DNA from: a virus
DNA: 64,000 nucleotides
IMG/VR virus record: IMGVR_UViG_3300025771_000021
Coordinates: 1 to 64,000 of that record
Reading direction: 5' to 3' (one strand)
Shown: positions 7,438 through 15,695 of the stretch, piece after piece
Layout of the letters: each line of letters begins with the position of its first letter
Numbering within the stretch: position 1 is the first letter of the stretch
Made by a program: the position numbers and the translations under genes
Notes under the pieces: generated by a model
Databases searched by the model: none
Seen by the model: only the letters and a program-made list of their open reading frames with translations
What the model was told of the DNA's origin: nothing

Positions 7438-7644
7438 ATGAAAAATACTTTTTTGACCGACCAAAAAATTTTTAAAAAGACCGACACTAACTTAGTGAGT
7501 ATACTATTAAGTGAAGGGTTATTATCTTTTCTTTTAACTTTTTTTCCGTTAAGTGCTGGTAGTGCTTATAACTATACAAAAATTAAAAAAATAATTCAAA
7601 AAAATATTAACAACCTCGATTATGGAGAAAAGAAGAGAATGTAA
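7438..7644 (+). CDS. Possible small protein with one hydrophobic segment
   Basis: The 68-residue frame is preceded by AGAAAGAAG. It has a hydrophobic stretch at about residues 22-44 and a Lys-rich C-terminal helix. It overlaps the next gene by 23 nt, which weakens the call slightly. Confidence 0.42.
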   Translation: MKNTFLTDQKIFKKTDTNLVSILLSEGLLSFLLTFFPLSAGSAYNYTKIKKIIQKNINNLDYGEKKRM

Positions 7645-7981
7645 TGTTTGTGGGAAGAACAAACGATATTCCAAATTCAAACACAACGAAAAGAAAACTT
7701 GTCTGAAGTGTGAAACTCGTTGGTGGATGCAATTCCTAAGAAAGTTGATACAAGAGAGAAGATTATCACCACAAGAAAGAATTGGAAACCGATTGGGATA
7801 TATGGGTTCTGCTTTTATCATGTCATCCCCATACCTCCTCCCCTACGATAACATTGGTGTATATACTTACTTGATTGGTGCGTTATTATCTTTACCACAA
7901 GTTTGGTTAGCTAAACAATGGAACTTGGTAGTGATTAATTTAAATCTATTAGTAGGATACGGCCTATATCTTTTCTCGTGA
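7622..7981 (+). CDS. Zinc-ribbon plus three-helix membrane protein
   Basis: The 119-residue protein starts with a four-Cys zinc site (Cys7, Cys10, Cys27, Cys30) on a basic background, followed by three hydrophobic helices (about residues 60-75, 80-96 and 101-118). The cytosolic zinc knuckle fused to a small membrane bundle is unusual. The helices recall half-transporters of the PQ-loop type only vaguely. Confidence 0.58.
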   Translation: MEKRRECNVCGKNKRYSKFKHNEKKTCLKCETRWWMQFLRKLIQERRLSPQERIGNRLGYMGSAFIMSSPYLLPYDNIGVYTYLIGALLSLPQVWLAKQWNLVVINLNLLVGYGLYLFS

Positions 7982-7989
7982 TATTTATA
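7981..7989 (+). promoter_or_regulatory. ATATTTATA motif (candidate late-type promoter element)
   Basis: This nonamer matches the element found upstream of the virion genes. The next ATG is only 4 nt away, so if it is active the first full leader would belong to the protease gene at 8121. Confidence 0.35.
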
Positions 7990-7993
7990 TCTA

Positions 7994-8172
7994 TGAGATA
8001 TAACCCATTCACATGGGAACAGAAGTTATACTTAACCTTTGTTATTCTTGGAAGAATATTCCAAAATTTAATTCTCATCGTTTACCACTTCACCTTGATG
8101 AAGTATTATCAATTAAAACAATGGTTACATACAAAATACATAAAGTTACGTTATCTATTGTTCTCGTATTAG
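7994..8172 (+). CDS. Possible small membrane protein
   Basis: A 59-residue frame with a hydrophobic centre (LYLTFVILGRIFQNLILIVYHF) and a basic C-terminus overlaps the protease start by 52 nt. The N-terminus could extend 16 nt upstream. It may be real or may only be the leader of the protease transcript. Confidence 0.38.
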
Positions 8173-8597
8173 TTACTCTAAATGTTTTAGCATTAACTAA
8201 TTGGGAATATTATCTTTTCTTTCGTTCTGATAAATTGTTTATCGATGAACGAGTAGAAGAAGATGTAAACGATGTGATAAAGGGGTTTTATAAACGAGGT
8301 GTTCCATTACATCAAATCGGTGAGGAATCATTTATGGTTTCTATCGATGATTGTATGCCTCCCTTTTATTGGGGAATAGCTGAAGGAACTGGTATACCCG
8401 ATAAAGTTCTTATTAGTCTCAATAGAGAAATTCTCAAATCAACTACCGAATTTAGAAAGTGGGTCATTGCTCACGAACTTGGACACGAACTTGGATACTT
8501 CCATGAAGATACTTTATACATCATGGGTCAGTATTTAGGAAAGGGGTCATATGATAAAGCTATGGATGAGTTGATAAAAAAAATTAAAAATAAATAA
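8121..8597 (+). CDS. Membrane-anchored metzincin-type metalloprotease
   Basis: Starting at ATG 8121 gives a 158-residue protein with an N-terminal signal anchor (about residues 9-26). The motif HELGHELGYFH (118-128) has the exact metzincin spacing HExxHxxGxxH, and a Met follows at residue 135 in YIMGQ, suitable for the Met-turn. A longer frame from 8013 exists but would place 36 polar residues before the anchor. The catalytic domain should lie outside the cytoplasmic membrane. At this size it is a minimal member. A lysis or envelope role is inferred. Confidence 0.75.
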   Translation: MVTYKIHKVTLSIVLVLVTLNVLALTNWEYYLFFRSDKLFIDERVEEDVNDVIKGFYKRGVPLHQIGEESFMVSIDDCMPPFYWGIAEGTGIPDKVLISLNREILKSTTEFRKWVIAHELGHELGYFHEDTLYIMGQYLGKGSYDKAMDELIKKIKNK

Positions 8598-8605
8598 TAT
8601 AAATT

Positions 8606-8998
8606 ATGAATTTTAACGATTGGAATGATGACGATGATTTCGAAAATGAAGATGGTAACCATAGAAATGGATATTTCGATAGAATAAGACAAAATGAAAA
8701 AGAAATGTTGAAAATAAATATGGTACGTCATTTTGAATTTCCACCTTCTTTAGAAGAGTGGAGAGAATTTTTTGGTGAACCCACCGATGAAGATTGTGCC
8801 GATATAACACAAGCTTATATAAAACAACACCATCATTATGGAGAAAATCATATTGCTCAATTCGTAGATGCATTCGATATTAATTGGGTAAGATATTTAT
8901 TATGGTACAATGAATCAGTTGAAGAATATGAACTATGTGCAATACTAAAATCACACATAGATATAAACATCAAATCTCATAAAAAAAGTATTAAATGA
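8606..8998 (+). CDS. Acidic hypothetical protein, 130 residues
   Basis: The N-terminal 20 residues are almost entirely Asp, Glu and Asn. A His-rich segment (KQHHHYGENH, about residues 73-82) and a hydrophobic WVRYLLWY helix follow. No family is recognised. It is coupled to the next gene by ATGA. Confidence 0.55.
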   Translation: MNFNDWNDDDDFENEDGNHRNGYFDRIRQNEKEMLKINMVRHFEFPPSLEEWREFFGEPTDEDCADITQAYIKQHHHYGENHIAQFVDAFDINWVRYLLWYNESVEEYELCAILKSHIDINIKSHKKSIK

Positions 8999-9630
8999 AA
9001 GAATTAAAGCTTTGTGATAAAATGTCATATTGGTTATCTAGATTTGACACTAAAAATTTAAAATCGATTCTATCAGACACCATATCTTTATCAGAAAAAA
9101 ATAAAGCCAACAATGGAGCTCACATGGTATCTAAGCACAAAAATCTAAATGAATTTAATGAATGGATAAACAAAAAGGAAAATCATTTATCGGAACTTTG
9201 TCATCATGCATTCTCAGTTTGTAAGGGGATTACTAAAAAGGAATGGGAATCGATTGAAAGTACATTTTGGATTAATATAGTTAAAGCTAAAAATCCTGTT
9301 CAAAGGGGGAAAGTCGATGGTAGGGATGATTTAGTATGGCACAATCATACCGAAATAAATAAAAAATATGAAGAAAATCCACCAGACTATACATTCGTAT
9401 TTTATTTACAAATGCCAAATAATTTAAAAAATGATGATGGTATGATTTATTTAAGAGGTTCTAAGGGTGAGATAGTTTCATTCCTTCCCAAAGTTGGTGA
9501 CTTATTAATTTTGGATGGAAATTGTTGGCATTCACCACAAACAGCATTAAATTCAGACATGGATAGAATTGTACTTGCCGGTAATTTTTATTTTAAACCA
9601 AATTTAAAAAAAATGAAAACATTATTATGA
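8995..9630 (+). CDS. 2OG-Fe(II) oxygenase-like protein, paralogue of 874-1464
   Basis: The 211-residue protein shares the layout of the protein at 874-1464: LVWHNHTEI, then PDYTFVFYLQMPNN, DDGMIYLRGSKGE, LPKVGDLLILDGNCWHSPQ with the distal His, and DRIVLAGNF with the Arg. It belongs to the small putative 2OG oxygenases. It is coupled on both sides by ATGA overlaps, to the acidic protein before it and the SGNH-like protein after it. The substrate is unknown. Confidence 0.7.
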   Translation: MKELKLCDKMSYWLSRFDTKNLKSILSDTISLSEKNKANNGAHMVSKHKNLNEFNEWINKKENHLSELCHHAFSVCKGITKKEWESIESTFWINIVKAKNPVQRGKVDGRDDLVWHNHTEINKKYEENPPDYTFVFYLQMPNNLKNDDGMIYLRGSKGEIVSFLPKVGDLLILDGNCWHSPQTALNSDMDRIVLAGNFYFKPNLKKMKTLL

Positions 9631-10532
9631 AAAAAAAAATGTTTTCATTTGGATGTTCTTATACCAACTACCTTTGGCCGACCTATGCTGATTATATAGG
9701 TACCATGTTTGAAAATTATTATAACCAAGGGATATCGGGTTCTGGTAATAAACGAATATTTAATATTGTTTGTTCACATCTACATAAGTTTACTAAAAAT
9801 GATTTTGTTGTAATCCAATGGAGTGGGTTAGAAAGAAACGATAAAATATTACCACCCACCCACAATAGAATCGATACATTCTCTAATAGACGAATTGATG
9901 ATGGAACTTGGTTTTCAAATGGTTCTGTATTTGAAAACAATGGATTTTTTTCGGAAGAATATCGTACTAATTATTTTAGTTATGATGAACAATACGAAAT
10001 GTTAATATCATATTGTAAATGTTTAAAGATGATATTAGATAATATAGGATGTAAGTATTTGTTTATTTTTATGTCAAACCCACTAAATCCTTTGTTAAAG
10101 AAACTCAACGGAGAGCCATTGGCTATATATTATGAATCGGAACTAAGAAATAGAATGTTAGAATCTTTTTATAAAAAATATAATCACGAACATTTTAATC
10201 GAGAATTCATAAGAAACCTTAACTTTTATAAAAAATGTTTATTTCATCTACAAACAGAAATAGAACAAAATGAAGAATCAAATTATACAGCATCAGATTT
10301 GAATGAGCATTTTATCAAAGATTATCATCCTAAATCACATACTCACTATAAAATAGCCCTTAAACTAATTAAAGATTTAGATATAATTGGAGACCATCCT
10401 CTTAAAGAAGATAAATTAATGTCTTTATCAAAAGAAATTGACAATAAATTTACATATGATAATCTGGAAAAAATTGAATACGATTATAAAACCATACAGG
10501 TTGAATCACACAATTCAATCAGAGATTTATAA
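9627..10532 (+). CDS. SGNH hydrolase-like protein, large version
   Basis: The 301-residue protein carries FSFGCSYTN (residues 6-14, Ser11 as nucleophile), QGISGSGNKRIF (34-45) with block II Gly and Asn, and KDYHPKSHTHY (231-241) with Asp232 and His234. The 55 residues after the catalytic His are an extra helical tail. An ATG at 9639 is an alternative start. It is translationally coupled to the oxygenase before it, suggesting they act on the same molecule. Confidence 0.65.
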   Translation: MKKKMFSFGCSYTNYLWPTYADYIGTMFENYYNQGISGSGNKRIFNIVCSHLHKFTKNDFVVIQWSGLERNDKILPPTHNRIDTFSNRRIDDGTWFSNGSVFENNGFFSEEYRTNYFSYDEQYEMLISYCKCLKMILDNIGCKYLFIFMSNPLNPLLKKLNGEPLAIYYESELRNRMLESFYKKYNHEHFNREFIRNLNFYKKCLFHLQTEIEQNEESNYTASDLNEHFIKDYHPKSHTHYKIALKLIKDLDIIGDHPLKEDKLMSLSKEIDNKFTYDNLEKIEYDYKTIQVESHNSIRDL

Positions 10533-10568
10533 TATAAAAATATTTAATAATAAAAACAACATTTAATA

Positions 10569-11447
10569 GTGGATACTGTAATATACTCTTATAAAAATAT
10601 AAACACACAAGGTAAAACATTTGACGATGATTTTATTAAAATGGCAAGGTTATCGGTTGAATCATCTTCTAAGTTTTACAAAACAAAGTTATATTGTGAT
10701 GGGGGTAGTAAAGAACTATTTGACAGGTATAATATAAAATTTGATGAGGTTATAGTACTTGATGAGTTAAATGATTATAGTGGTTCTGTATTTTGTATGC
10801 CAAAAATAATCACAATGATGCATCAAACTGAACCATATATTCATTTAGACTTTGATGTTTTAATTTTAAGAAAACTTCAAGATAAAGATTGTATTGGATT
10901 TGCATATCCTGAAGTTAGTATATCACCCACATATAATTTTGAACAAATTGAGTATGTATATGAATCCTATATATTACCATTTAAAAAATACTCAAAGGAT
11001 AAAACAGATTATAAAGAATCTATACTTTGGAACTTTGATAAGATACCAAATCATGGTATCATTTATGTAAACAATCCAAACATAATAAAGTCAGCTTACC
11101 AGCAAATTATAATAGATTTTGAAGATGCGGTAAACGAATCGAAACCAATGGAGGGATTGGCTCAGTATATAGAACAGTTTAGCTTAAAAAGATATTTAGA
11201 TGAGAATAAAATAAAATATGATTTTTATGAAGATGTTTGTAATTTTTCATTTGAAATCGATATGAATAAATTTACAATAAGGGGTAATAGTAAATTAAAA
11301 ACAGATTTACACTTCTTATTACATCATGATTTTATTCACTTTCATAATTACCCATTAAATAGAGAACTGTTTAGAGAAATAATTGATTATTTTAATATGT
11401 CTATTTTTAATAAAAAAACTGAAAAAATAAATAAAATTTTAATGTAA
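10569..11447 (+). CDS. Glycosyltransferase-like protein with DXD motif
   Basis: The 292-residue protein starts at GTG 10569, which keeps the first beta strand DTVIYSY. The segment PYIHLDFDVLIL (residues 89-100) has D94-x-D96, the metal-binding pair of GT-A enzymes, and NHGIIYVNN gives the usual acceptor-side strand. It resembles the small Bacteroidota GT-like proteins of the DUF6734 kind, a recollection I could not check. Together with the SGNH and oxygenase genes it fits a glycan-decoration module. Confidence 0.62.
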   Translation: MDTVIYSYKNINTQGKTFDDDFIKMARLSVESSSKFYKTKLYCDGGSKELFDRYNIKFDEVIVLDELNDYSGSVFCMPKIITMMHQTEPYIHLDFDVLILRKLQDKDCIGFAYPEVSISPTYNFEQIEYVYESYILPFKKYSKDKTDYKESILWNFDKIPNHGIIYVNNPNIIKSAYQQIIIDFEDAVNESKPMEGLAQYIEQFSLKRYLDENKIKYDFYEDVCNFSFEIDMNKFTIRGNSKLKTDLHFLLHHDFIHFHNYPLNRELFREIIDYFNMSIFNKKTEKINKILM

Positions 11448-11452
11448 AATAT

Positions 11453-11483
11453 TTGGATTTCTCATATTTTTTTCGTATATTTA
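11453..11483 (+). promoter_or_regulatory. Bacteroidota-type promoter
   Basis: TTG at 11453-11455, a 20-nt spacer and TATATTTA at 11476-11483. The promoter and leader are nearly identical to those at 25987-26031. Confidence 0.7.
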
Positions 11484-11511
11484 CTATGTAAATGATTAAG
11501 ATATAAAAGTT

Positions 11512-11832
11512 ATGGCAACTACACAATTTGAAATCTGGTTAGAAAAAGTAGAAAAAGAAAGAGAATCTTATTGGAATAAAAACTTCTCTTACAAACCTTA
11601 CACCCCACTAATTATTGAGAAAGGTAGAAAGTATATAAAACTTACTGATTCAATTAATGGTTCAGTTTGGGGATTCGTTTCTATGGTTGATGGTGTGAAT
11701 AAAGGAGCAGCAATTAAAAAAGGTGATTTACTAATGCCTGCATCTTGGAGAACTCCTGCTAAACATAGTAGAGGAAACATCTTTGAAGGAACTGATAGTT
11801 GGAACTTCAATGGACCTAATTATTTAAAATAA
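11512..11832 (+). CDS. Hypothetical protein, 106 residues, early-type
   Basis: The soluble protein has a central beta-rich segment (SVWGFVSMVDGVNKGAAIKKG) and follows its own promoter. No family is recognised. Cleaner codon use than the neighbouring cargo suggests a backbone gene. Confidence 0.6.
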   Translation: MATTQFEIWLEKVEKERESYWNKNFSYKPYTPLIIEKGRKYIKLTDSINGSVWGFVSMVDGVNKGAAIKKGDLLMPASWRTPAKHSRGNIFEGTDSWNFNGPNYLK

Positions 11833-11851
11833 ATTATAAAACTTAAACGAT

Positions 11852-12079
11852 ATGAACATTAAAGAATTTTACTTAGAAAACTACCCAACAGATGATTTGG
11901 GTACAGAACTTAAAGATAACACAACCTTTACAGGTTTGTTAAATGAACTACACAATGGTAATGATGTATATGATTACATCGGTGTTGGTGATAGTTTAAT
12001 TAGAGAAAGATTGTTTGAAAAACTTTCAAACATACTCAACACTTCTTATGATTACATTTGGAACCTTTGGTTAAAATAA
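11852..12079 (+). CDS. Small hypothetical protein, 75 residues
   Basis: An acidic, mostly helical protein whose TAA overlaps the ATG of the next gene. No motif is recognised. Confidence 0.52.
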   Translation: MNIKEFYLENYPTDDLGTELKDNTTFTGLLNELHNGNDVYDYIGVGDSLIRERLFEKLSNILNTSYDYIWNLWLK

Positions 12080-12321
12080 TGGAATGGGATGATATACATG
12101 AGTTAGAAGCAGATATCTACTCAAAGGATTCAAAAACTCCACAACAAGTTATGGAACACAAATTCAATGTGGTTCATAATCGTAATTGGAAAGAATACCT
12201 CAACTCAATTGAGTGGGATGGTCTTTGGTTGAAACACGATACCGAAGAAGAAAGACAAAGAAAAAAAGAAGAACAATATCAAAGGGAATTAGAAAACTCT
12301 CCTTTTGCAAAATGGTTTTAA
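12079..12321 (+). CDS. Small hypothetical protein, 80 residues
   Basis: The ATG at 12079 overlaps the preceding stop; a start at 12058 is possible but less natural. The C-terminal third is a charged helix (EEERQRKKEEQYQRELE). Its last codons contain the -33 element of the halogenase promoter. Confidence 0.52.
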   Translation: MEWDDIHELEADIYSKDSKTPQQVMEHKFNVVHNRNWKEYLNSIEWDGLWLKHDTEEERQRKKEEQYQRELENSPFAKWF

Positions 12322-12335
12322 TCCGCATATTTAAG
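12305..12335 (+). promoter_or_regulatory. Weak promoter before the halogenase gene
   Basis: TTG at 12305-12307, a 20-nt spacer and TATTTAAG at 12328-12335. The -7 box deviates from TAnnTTTG, so this is weaker than the other copies. Confidence 0.45.
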
Positions 12336-12351
12336 TGTGTAAATTTATATT

Positions 12352-13596
12352 ATGAAAAATATTCACATAATTGGAGGAGGTACTGCGGGTTGGTTAACTG
12401 CTATGTTCTTACAAAACATACAACCAAAATCAAATATAACTTTGATTGAAAGTAAATCTATCGGCATAGTAGGTGTGGGTGAAGGTACTACCCCAAACAT
12501 AAGAGCTTTATTTAAACGGCTATGCATAGATGAAGAGGATTTTCAATCAAATACAAATTCTACGAGAAAGATAGGAATTCATTTTAGTAATTGGCCTGGA
12601 GATGGTTCATCTTATAATCATGATTTTTATTTATCAAATAAAAGAAATTACGCATTTCACTTTGATACCTATACTCTTGGTGAATATTTTAAAAACAAAG
12701 CCAAACAAAAAGGTATTAACTATATACAAGATGATGTATTGGAATTCAAAACAGAAGATGTACTAATTAATGGAGATACCGAATCCCACATAAGACAACT
12801 AATACTCCAAGATAATGGAGTTATTGAAACTGATTTTATATTTGATTGTACCGGATTCTCACGATTAATTCTAGATAAGGTTATGAAATCAAAATGGGTT
12901 TCTGTTAAAAAATACTTAACCCTTAATTCAGCATTACCCTTTTATTTACCAAACGACACTTTGTTATCTAAAGATACTAATACACGAACAGATTCCATCA
13001 GTATGAAAAATGGTTGGTTATGGATGATACCACTCCAAGATAGAATGGGATGTGGGTATGTTTTTGATTCCAACTATATAAGTGATGAAGAAGCAAAAAA
13101 AGAAGTAGAAGAATTCTTAGGTCATTCTGTTGATTTTAAAAAAAGAATATCGTTTGAATCAGGATACTTTAATGAAGTATGGAAAGGAAATTGTATATCA
13201 ATTGGATTAAGTGGGGGTTTTTTTGAGCCACTTGAAGCAACATCCATAATGACTATTATTATTCAATTAAATAAATTGATAAGTAACTCGTTTGATTACA
13301 CTAAACGGAATTTTTATAATCTATCTATTAGAAATGCAAATGAACAAATTTTAAATTTTATAAGATATCATTATGTATGTGATAGAGATGATTCTAAATT
13401 TTGGCAAGATTATAAAAAAAGAGAAATGCCTGATAAATTAAAATCTCTTTTAAATGATAAAAATAAATTAAAAGTATTAACTACGAAGGAATTAAATAAA
13501 ATTTTAAAAAATCCAGTTGGCGCAACTGTATTTGATATACCAAGTTATTTAATACAAAGTTCGGGTAATTTTAAAAAAGAAACCCCAATAATATAA
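12352..13596 (+). CDS. Flavin-dependent tryptophan-halogenase-like protein
   Basis: The 414-residue protein has the FAD-binding GGGTAGW (residues 8-14), the family segment VGEGTTP (42-48), Lys73 in RKIGIHFSNW near the position of the catalytic Lys, and GWLWMIPL (221-228), which matches the WxWxIP halogenase signature. It is shorter than characterised tryptophan halogenases (around 500-540 residues). Homologues occur in some marine T4-like phages. It needs reduced flavin from a reductase, and none is seen here. Halogenation of a small molecule or peptide is inferred. Confidence 0.85.
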   Translation: MKNIHIIGGGTAGWLTAMFLQNIQPKSNITLIESKSIGIVGVGEGTTPNIRALFKRLCIDEEDFQSNTNSTRKIGIHFSNWPGDGSSYNHDFYLSNKRNYAFHFDTYTLGEYFKNKAKQKGINYIQDDVLEFKTEDVLINGDTESHIRQLILQDNGVIETDFIFDCTGFSRLILDKVMKSKWVSVKKYLTLNSALPFYLPNDTLLSKDTNTRTDSISMKNGWLWMIPLQDRMGCGYVFDSNYISDEEAKKEVEEFLGHSVDFKKRISFESGYFNEVWKGNCISIGLSGGFFEPLEATSIMTIIIQLNKLISNSFDYTKRNFYNLSIRNANEQILNFIRYHYVCDRDDSKFWQDYKKREMPDKLKSLLNDKNKLKVLTTKELNKILKNPVGATVFDIPSYLIQSSGNFKKETPII

Positions 13597-13646
13597 TAAA
13601 TGTAAATTGGAATTAGAAAGATTTCCCTTTACTAAATAGTTTTAAT

Positions 13647-14009
13647 ATGGAAAAAATAAAATGGAGTTATGTACTAATAGGAGCATTCCTAACTTTCTTC
13701 GCACAAGGTGGTGCATGGGCTCAACACAACCTACAATTTAAATACACAGATTATGGAACAACATGGTGGGGATGGTATGTCTTATCTATCCCACTTACTT
13801 GGTTATTCTTAACAGGTACGAAATATACTGTTGAAGGATTCGATGGTTCTGTGTGGTCTAATAGATTTGTTGGATTTACAATTGGTATAGTTGTTTACGC
13901 AGTTCTTACCTCTTGGTTCTTCAATCAACATATAACTTGGAAGATTGGAGCACAGTTATTATTAGCAATGGGTATATTATTAATACAAGCTCTTTGGCCA
14001 GGAAAATGA
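13647..14009 (+). CDS. Membrane protein with four predicted helices
   Basis: The 120-residue protein has hydrophobic helices at about residues 6-25, 43-59, 75-91 and 97-117, plus a Trp-rich loop (TTWWGWYV). The pattern FAQGGAWAQHNLQ...WWGWYV recalls an uncharacterised membrane protein of marine T4-like phages. It is coupled to the Smr gene by ATGA. Confidence 0.62.
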   Translation: MEKIKWSYVLIGAFLTFFAQGGAWAQHNLQFKYTDYGTTWWGWYVLSIPLTWLFLTGTKYTVEGFDGSVWSNRFVGFTIGIVVYAVLTSWFFNQHITWKIGAQLLLAMGILLIQALWPGK

Positions 14010-14224
14010 ACGAATTAGATTTACATGGATTCACCCACGATGAAGCTGTATTTGTTACTGAAAATTTTGTATTAATGGAATCACAAGACCCACTATTCCA
14101 ATGTCGAATCATTGTAGGTAACTCTTCCAAAATGTCAGAATTGGTAAAGGAAGTATTAGATAAACATGATTTTAGATACTATATCCCAAGTTGGAATATT
14201 GGTGAAATAATAGTATCAAATTAA
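14006..14224 (+). CDS. Smr-domain mini-protein
   Basis: Starting at ATG 14006 on the previous stop gives 72 residues beginning MNELDLHGFTHDEA. The L-DLHG motif (residues 4-8), an Ile-Ile-Val-Gly-Asn strand-turn and a closing NIGEIIVSN strand match the Smr (small MutS-related) fold. Smr domains bind or cut DNA or RNA, and in bacteria some rescue collided ribosomes. A stand-alone phage version might process nucleic acid during host takeover (inference). Confidence 0.65.
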   Translation: MNELDLHGFTHDEAVFVTENFVLMESQDPLFQCRIIVGNSSKMSELVKEVLDKHDFRYYIPSWNIGEIIVSN

Positions 14225-14236
14225 ATTACAAATATT

Positions 14237-14267
14237 TTGGATAATTAAAATATTTTTTGTATATTTG
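14237..14267 (+). promoter_or_regulatory. Bacteroidota-type promoter
   Basis: TTG at 14237-14239, a 20-nt spacer and TATATTTG at 14260-14267. It drives the SWIM protein gene starting at 14286. Confidence 0.78.
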
Positions 14268-14285
14268 TAATATAAAACTTAAAAT

Positions 14286-14474
14286 ATGAACCAATGGAAT
14301 TATCGAGAAATGGGTTCTCGAAACAAAAAGACTGGTAAGTTAAATTACTATCAAGTTACAGTAACAGATTATAAGATATCCGATTGTTCGTGTCCAGCAA
14401 GAGGGTTTAGAAGATATACCCCATGTAAACATATGAAACGTTTACACGAAAAGCTAGGACACTTAGCTATATAA
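14286..14474 (+). CDS. SWIM zinc-finger mini-protein
   Basis: The 62-residue protein contains C34-x-C36 and C47-x-H49, the CxC...CxH zinc site of SWIM domains, in the context DCSCPARGFRRYTPCKHM. SWIM modules bind DNA or proteins. This one is a stand-alone domain under an early-type promoter, so an early regulatory or DNA-metabolism role is plausible but unproven. Confidence 0.72.
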   Translation: MNQWNYREMGSRNKKTGKLNYYQVTVTDYKISDCSCPARGFRRYTPCKHMKRLHEKLGHLAI

Positions 14475-14487
14475 AAGGAAAATAAAA

Positions 14488-14748
14488 ATGAGATTACCTA
14501 TAATAAAGCATTTAGTAGAGAACCCAGATTTCGATGAAGATTACTTCGAAGAAACTGTGTATGTGTTAGTATCACTTGCCGATGCACGAGGAATCAAAGA
14601 TGAAGAACTCGATGTAATTGGTGAGTTGGTATCTAACCTTGAAGGTGCCATTGATGTTAAAAAACAAATCAAAGATGGTGTACCTCAGAAAGAAGCACTC
14701 AATTCTTTTATGCAAAGAGTAATGGGTTCATTAAAAAAGATACAATAG
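14488..14748 (+). CDS. Small conserved-looking protein (DUF6952-like)
   Basis: The 86-residue protein has the frame RLPIIKHLVEN...KDEELDVIGELVSNLEGAI...KEALNSFMQRV. I recall this pattern from a small Bacteroidota family (DUF6952), which would support the host assignment, but it was not checked. An AAAAGGAAAA sequence precedes the start. Confidence 0.58.
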   Translation: MRLPIIKHLVENPDFDEDYFEETVYVLVSLADARGIKDEELDVIGELVSNLEGAIDVKKQIKDGVPQKEALNSFMQRVMGSLKKIQ

Positions 14749-14751
14749 TAT

Positions 14752-15633
14752 ATGGTGATTCCTACTACAATACTCTTTAATGATAGAGTATGTTTTATAA
14801 CTTTTTATAAGGTTGGTAGTAGAGCTACTGTTGACTTATTTAATAGATTTACCAATCAAGAAAACATTATTAAGGCTGAAATTAAAGTAGATGAAAACTT
14901 TAAACTTATAGATGATGACATTTCCCATATTGGTAAACAACTTGCTCAAATTGAAAAGGACAAGGTAAGAAAAGAATTAAATAATATTTTTTTAGAGAAA
15001 ACAGAAAAAGATATAATAATATTATATCGAGACCCATCTAAAAGATTTTTAACAGGAATTATAGAAGAATTTTCATTTAGTTTAAAAAAGTATTTTGATA
15101 ATGATAATTATAACACAATTATAAGTGATGTAATAAATTCGTTAAATTTTAATGGTACTCAAGATGAATACGAATCAATTTTAGAAAGAAAGGGTGTTTT
15201 TGTATTAAATCAAAATTATAGTAGACTATCTAAAAATGAATCTGATTTTTATAAAAAATTATTTTATGAATATATTAATGAACTTTCCAAACGTTCGTTT
15301 AATACTGGACATACATATCACTATTTGACACCACTTTTTTTATTATTAGAGACCAATGAGGCCATAAAAAATAATCGTAAAATAAAATTACTAAATTTAG
15401 ATTTAGATAAAAATAAATTACAAGAAACCTTACTTGGATATGGCTCTCATGGTGAAGTTGAATCAATTCCTAATTCAACTTCCAATTCATTATTCGTAGA
15501 TTTTGCAAACGAATTGATATTCAAAGGTCAGGCTGATTGGGATAAACAAAAACTTAAAAACTCTATATCAAGATATCTAATGTATGAAAATATAGGATAT
15601 AAAAAACTTATAAATAATCCTAAAAATATTTAA
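14752..15633 (+). CDS. Sulfotransferase-like protein
   Basis: The 293-residue protein has an N-terminal P-loop-like segment FYKVGSRAT (residues 18-26), corresponding to the 5'-phosphosulfate loop, and IILYRDPSKRFL (89-100), whose R93-DP-x-x-R98 matches the 3'-phosphate-binding motif of PAPS-dependent sulfotransferases. Overall similarity is weak and the rest is low-complexity and Asn/Lys-rich. It is one of three such proteins here. Base composition is more AT-rich than the genes around it, consistent with cargo. Confidence 0.55.
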   Translation: MVIPTTILFNDRVCFITFYKVGSRATVDLFNRFTNQENIIKAEIKVDENFKLIDDDISHIGKQLAQIEKDKVRKELNNIFLEKTEKDIIILYRDPSKRFLTGIIEEFSFSLKKYFDNDNYNTIISDVINSLNFNGTQDEYESILERKGVFVLNQNYSRLSKNESDFYKKLFYEYINELSKRSFNTGHTYHYLTPLFLLLETNEAIKNNRKIKLLNLDLDKNKLQETLLGYGSHGEVESIPNSTSNSLFVDFANELIFKGQADWDKQKLKNSISRYLMYENIGYKKLINNPKNI

Positions 15634-15641
15634 TAAAAAAT

Positions 15642-15672
15642 TTGTATAATTAAAAAATAATTCGTATATTTG
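15642..15672 (+). promoter_or_regulatory. Bacteroidota-type promoter
   Basis: TTG at 15642-15644, a 20-nt spacer and TATATTTG at 15665-15672. It begins the operon of acidic small proteins at 15696. Confidence 0.78.
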
Positions 15673-15695
15673 TAAAAATTAATTAAATTAAAATT

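Noticed and set aside
12213-12449. A 78-codon + strand frame across the halogenase promoter
   Set aside because: It crosses the promoter and start of the halogenase gene in another frame and its protein is low-complexity.
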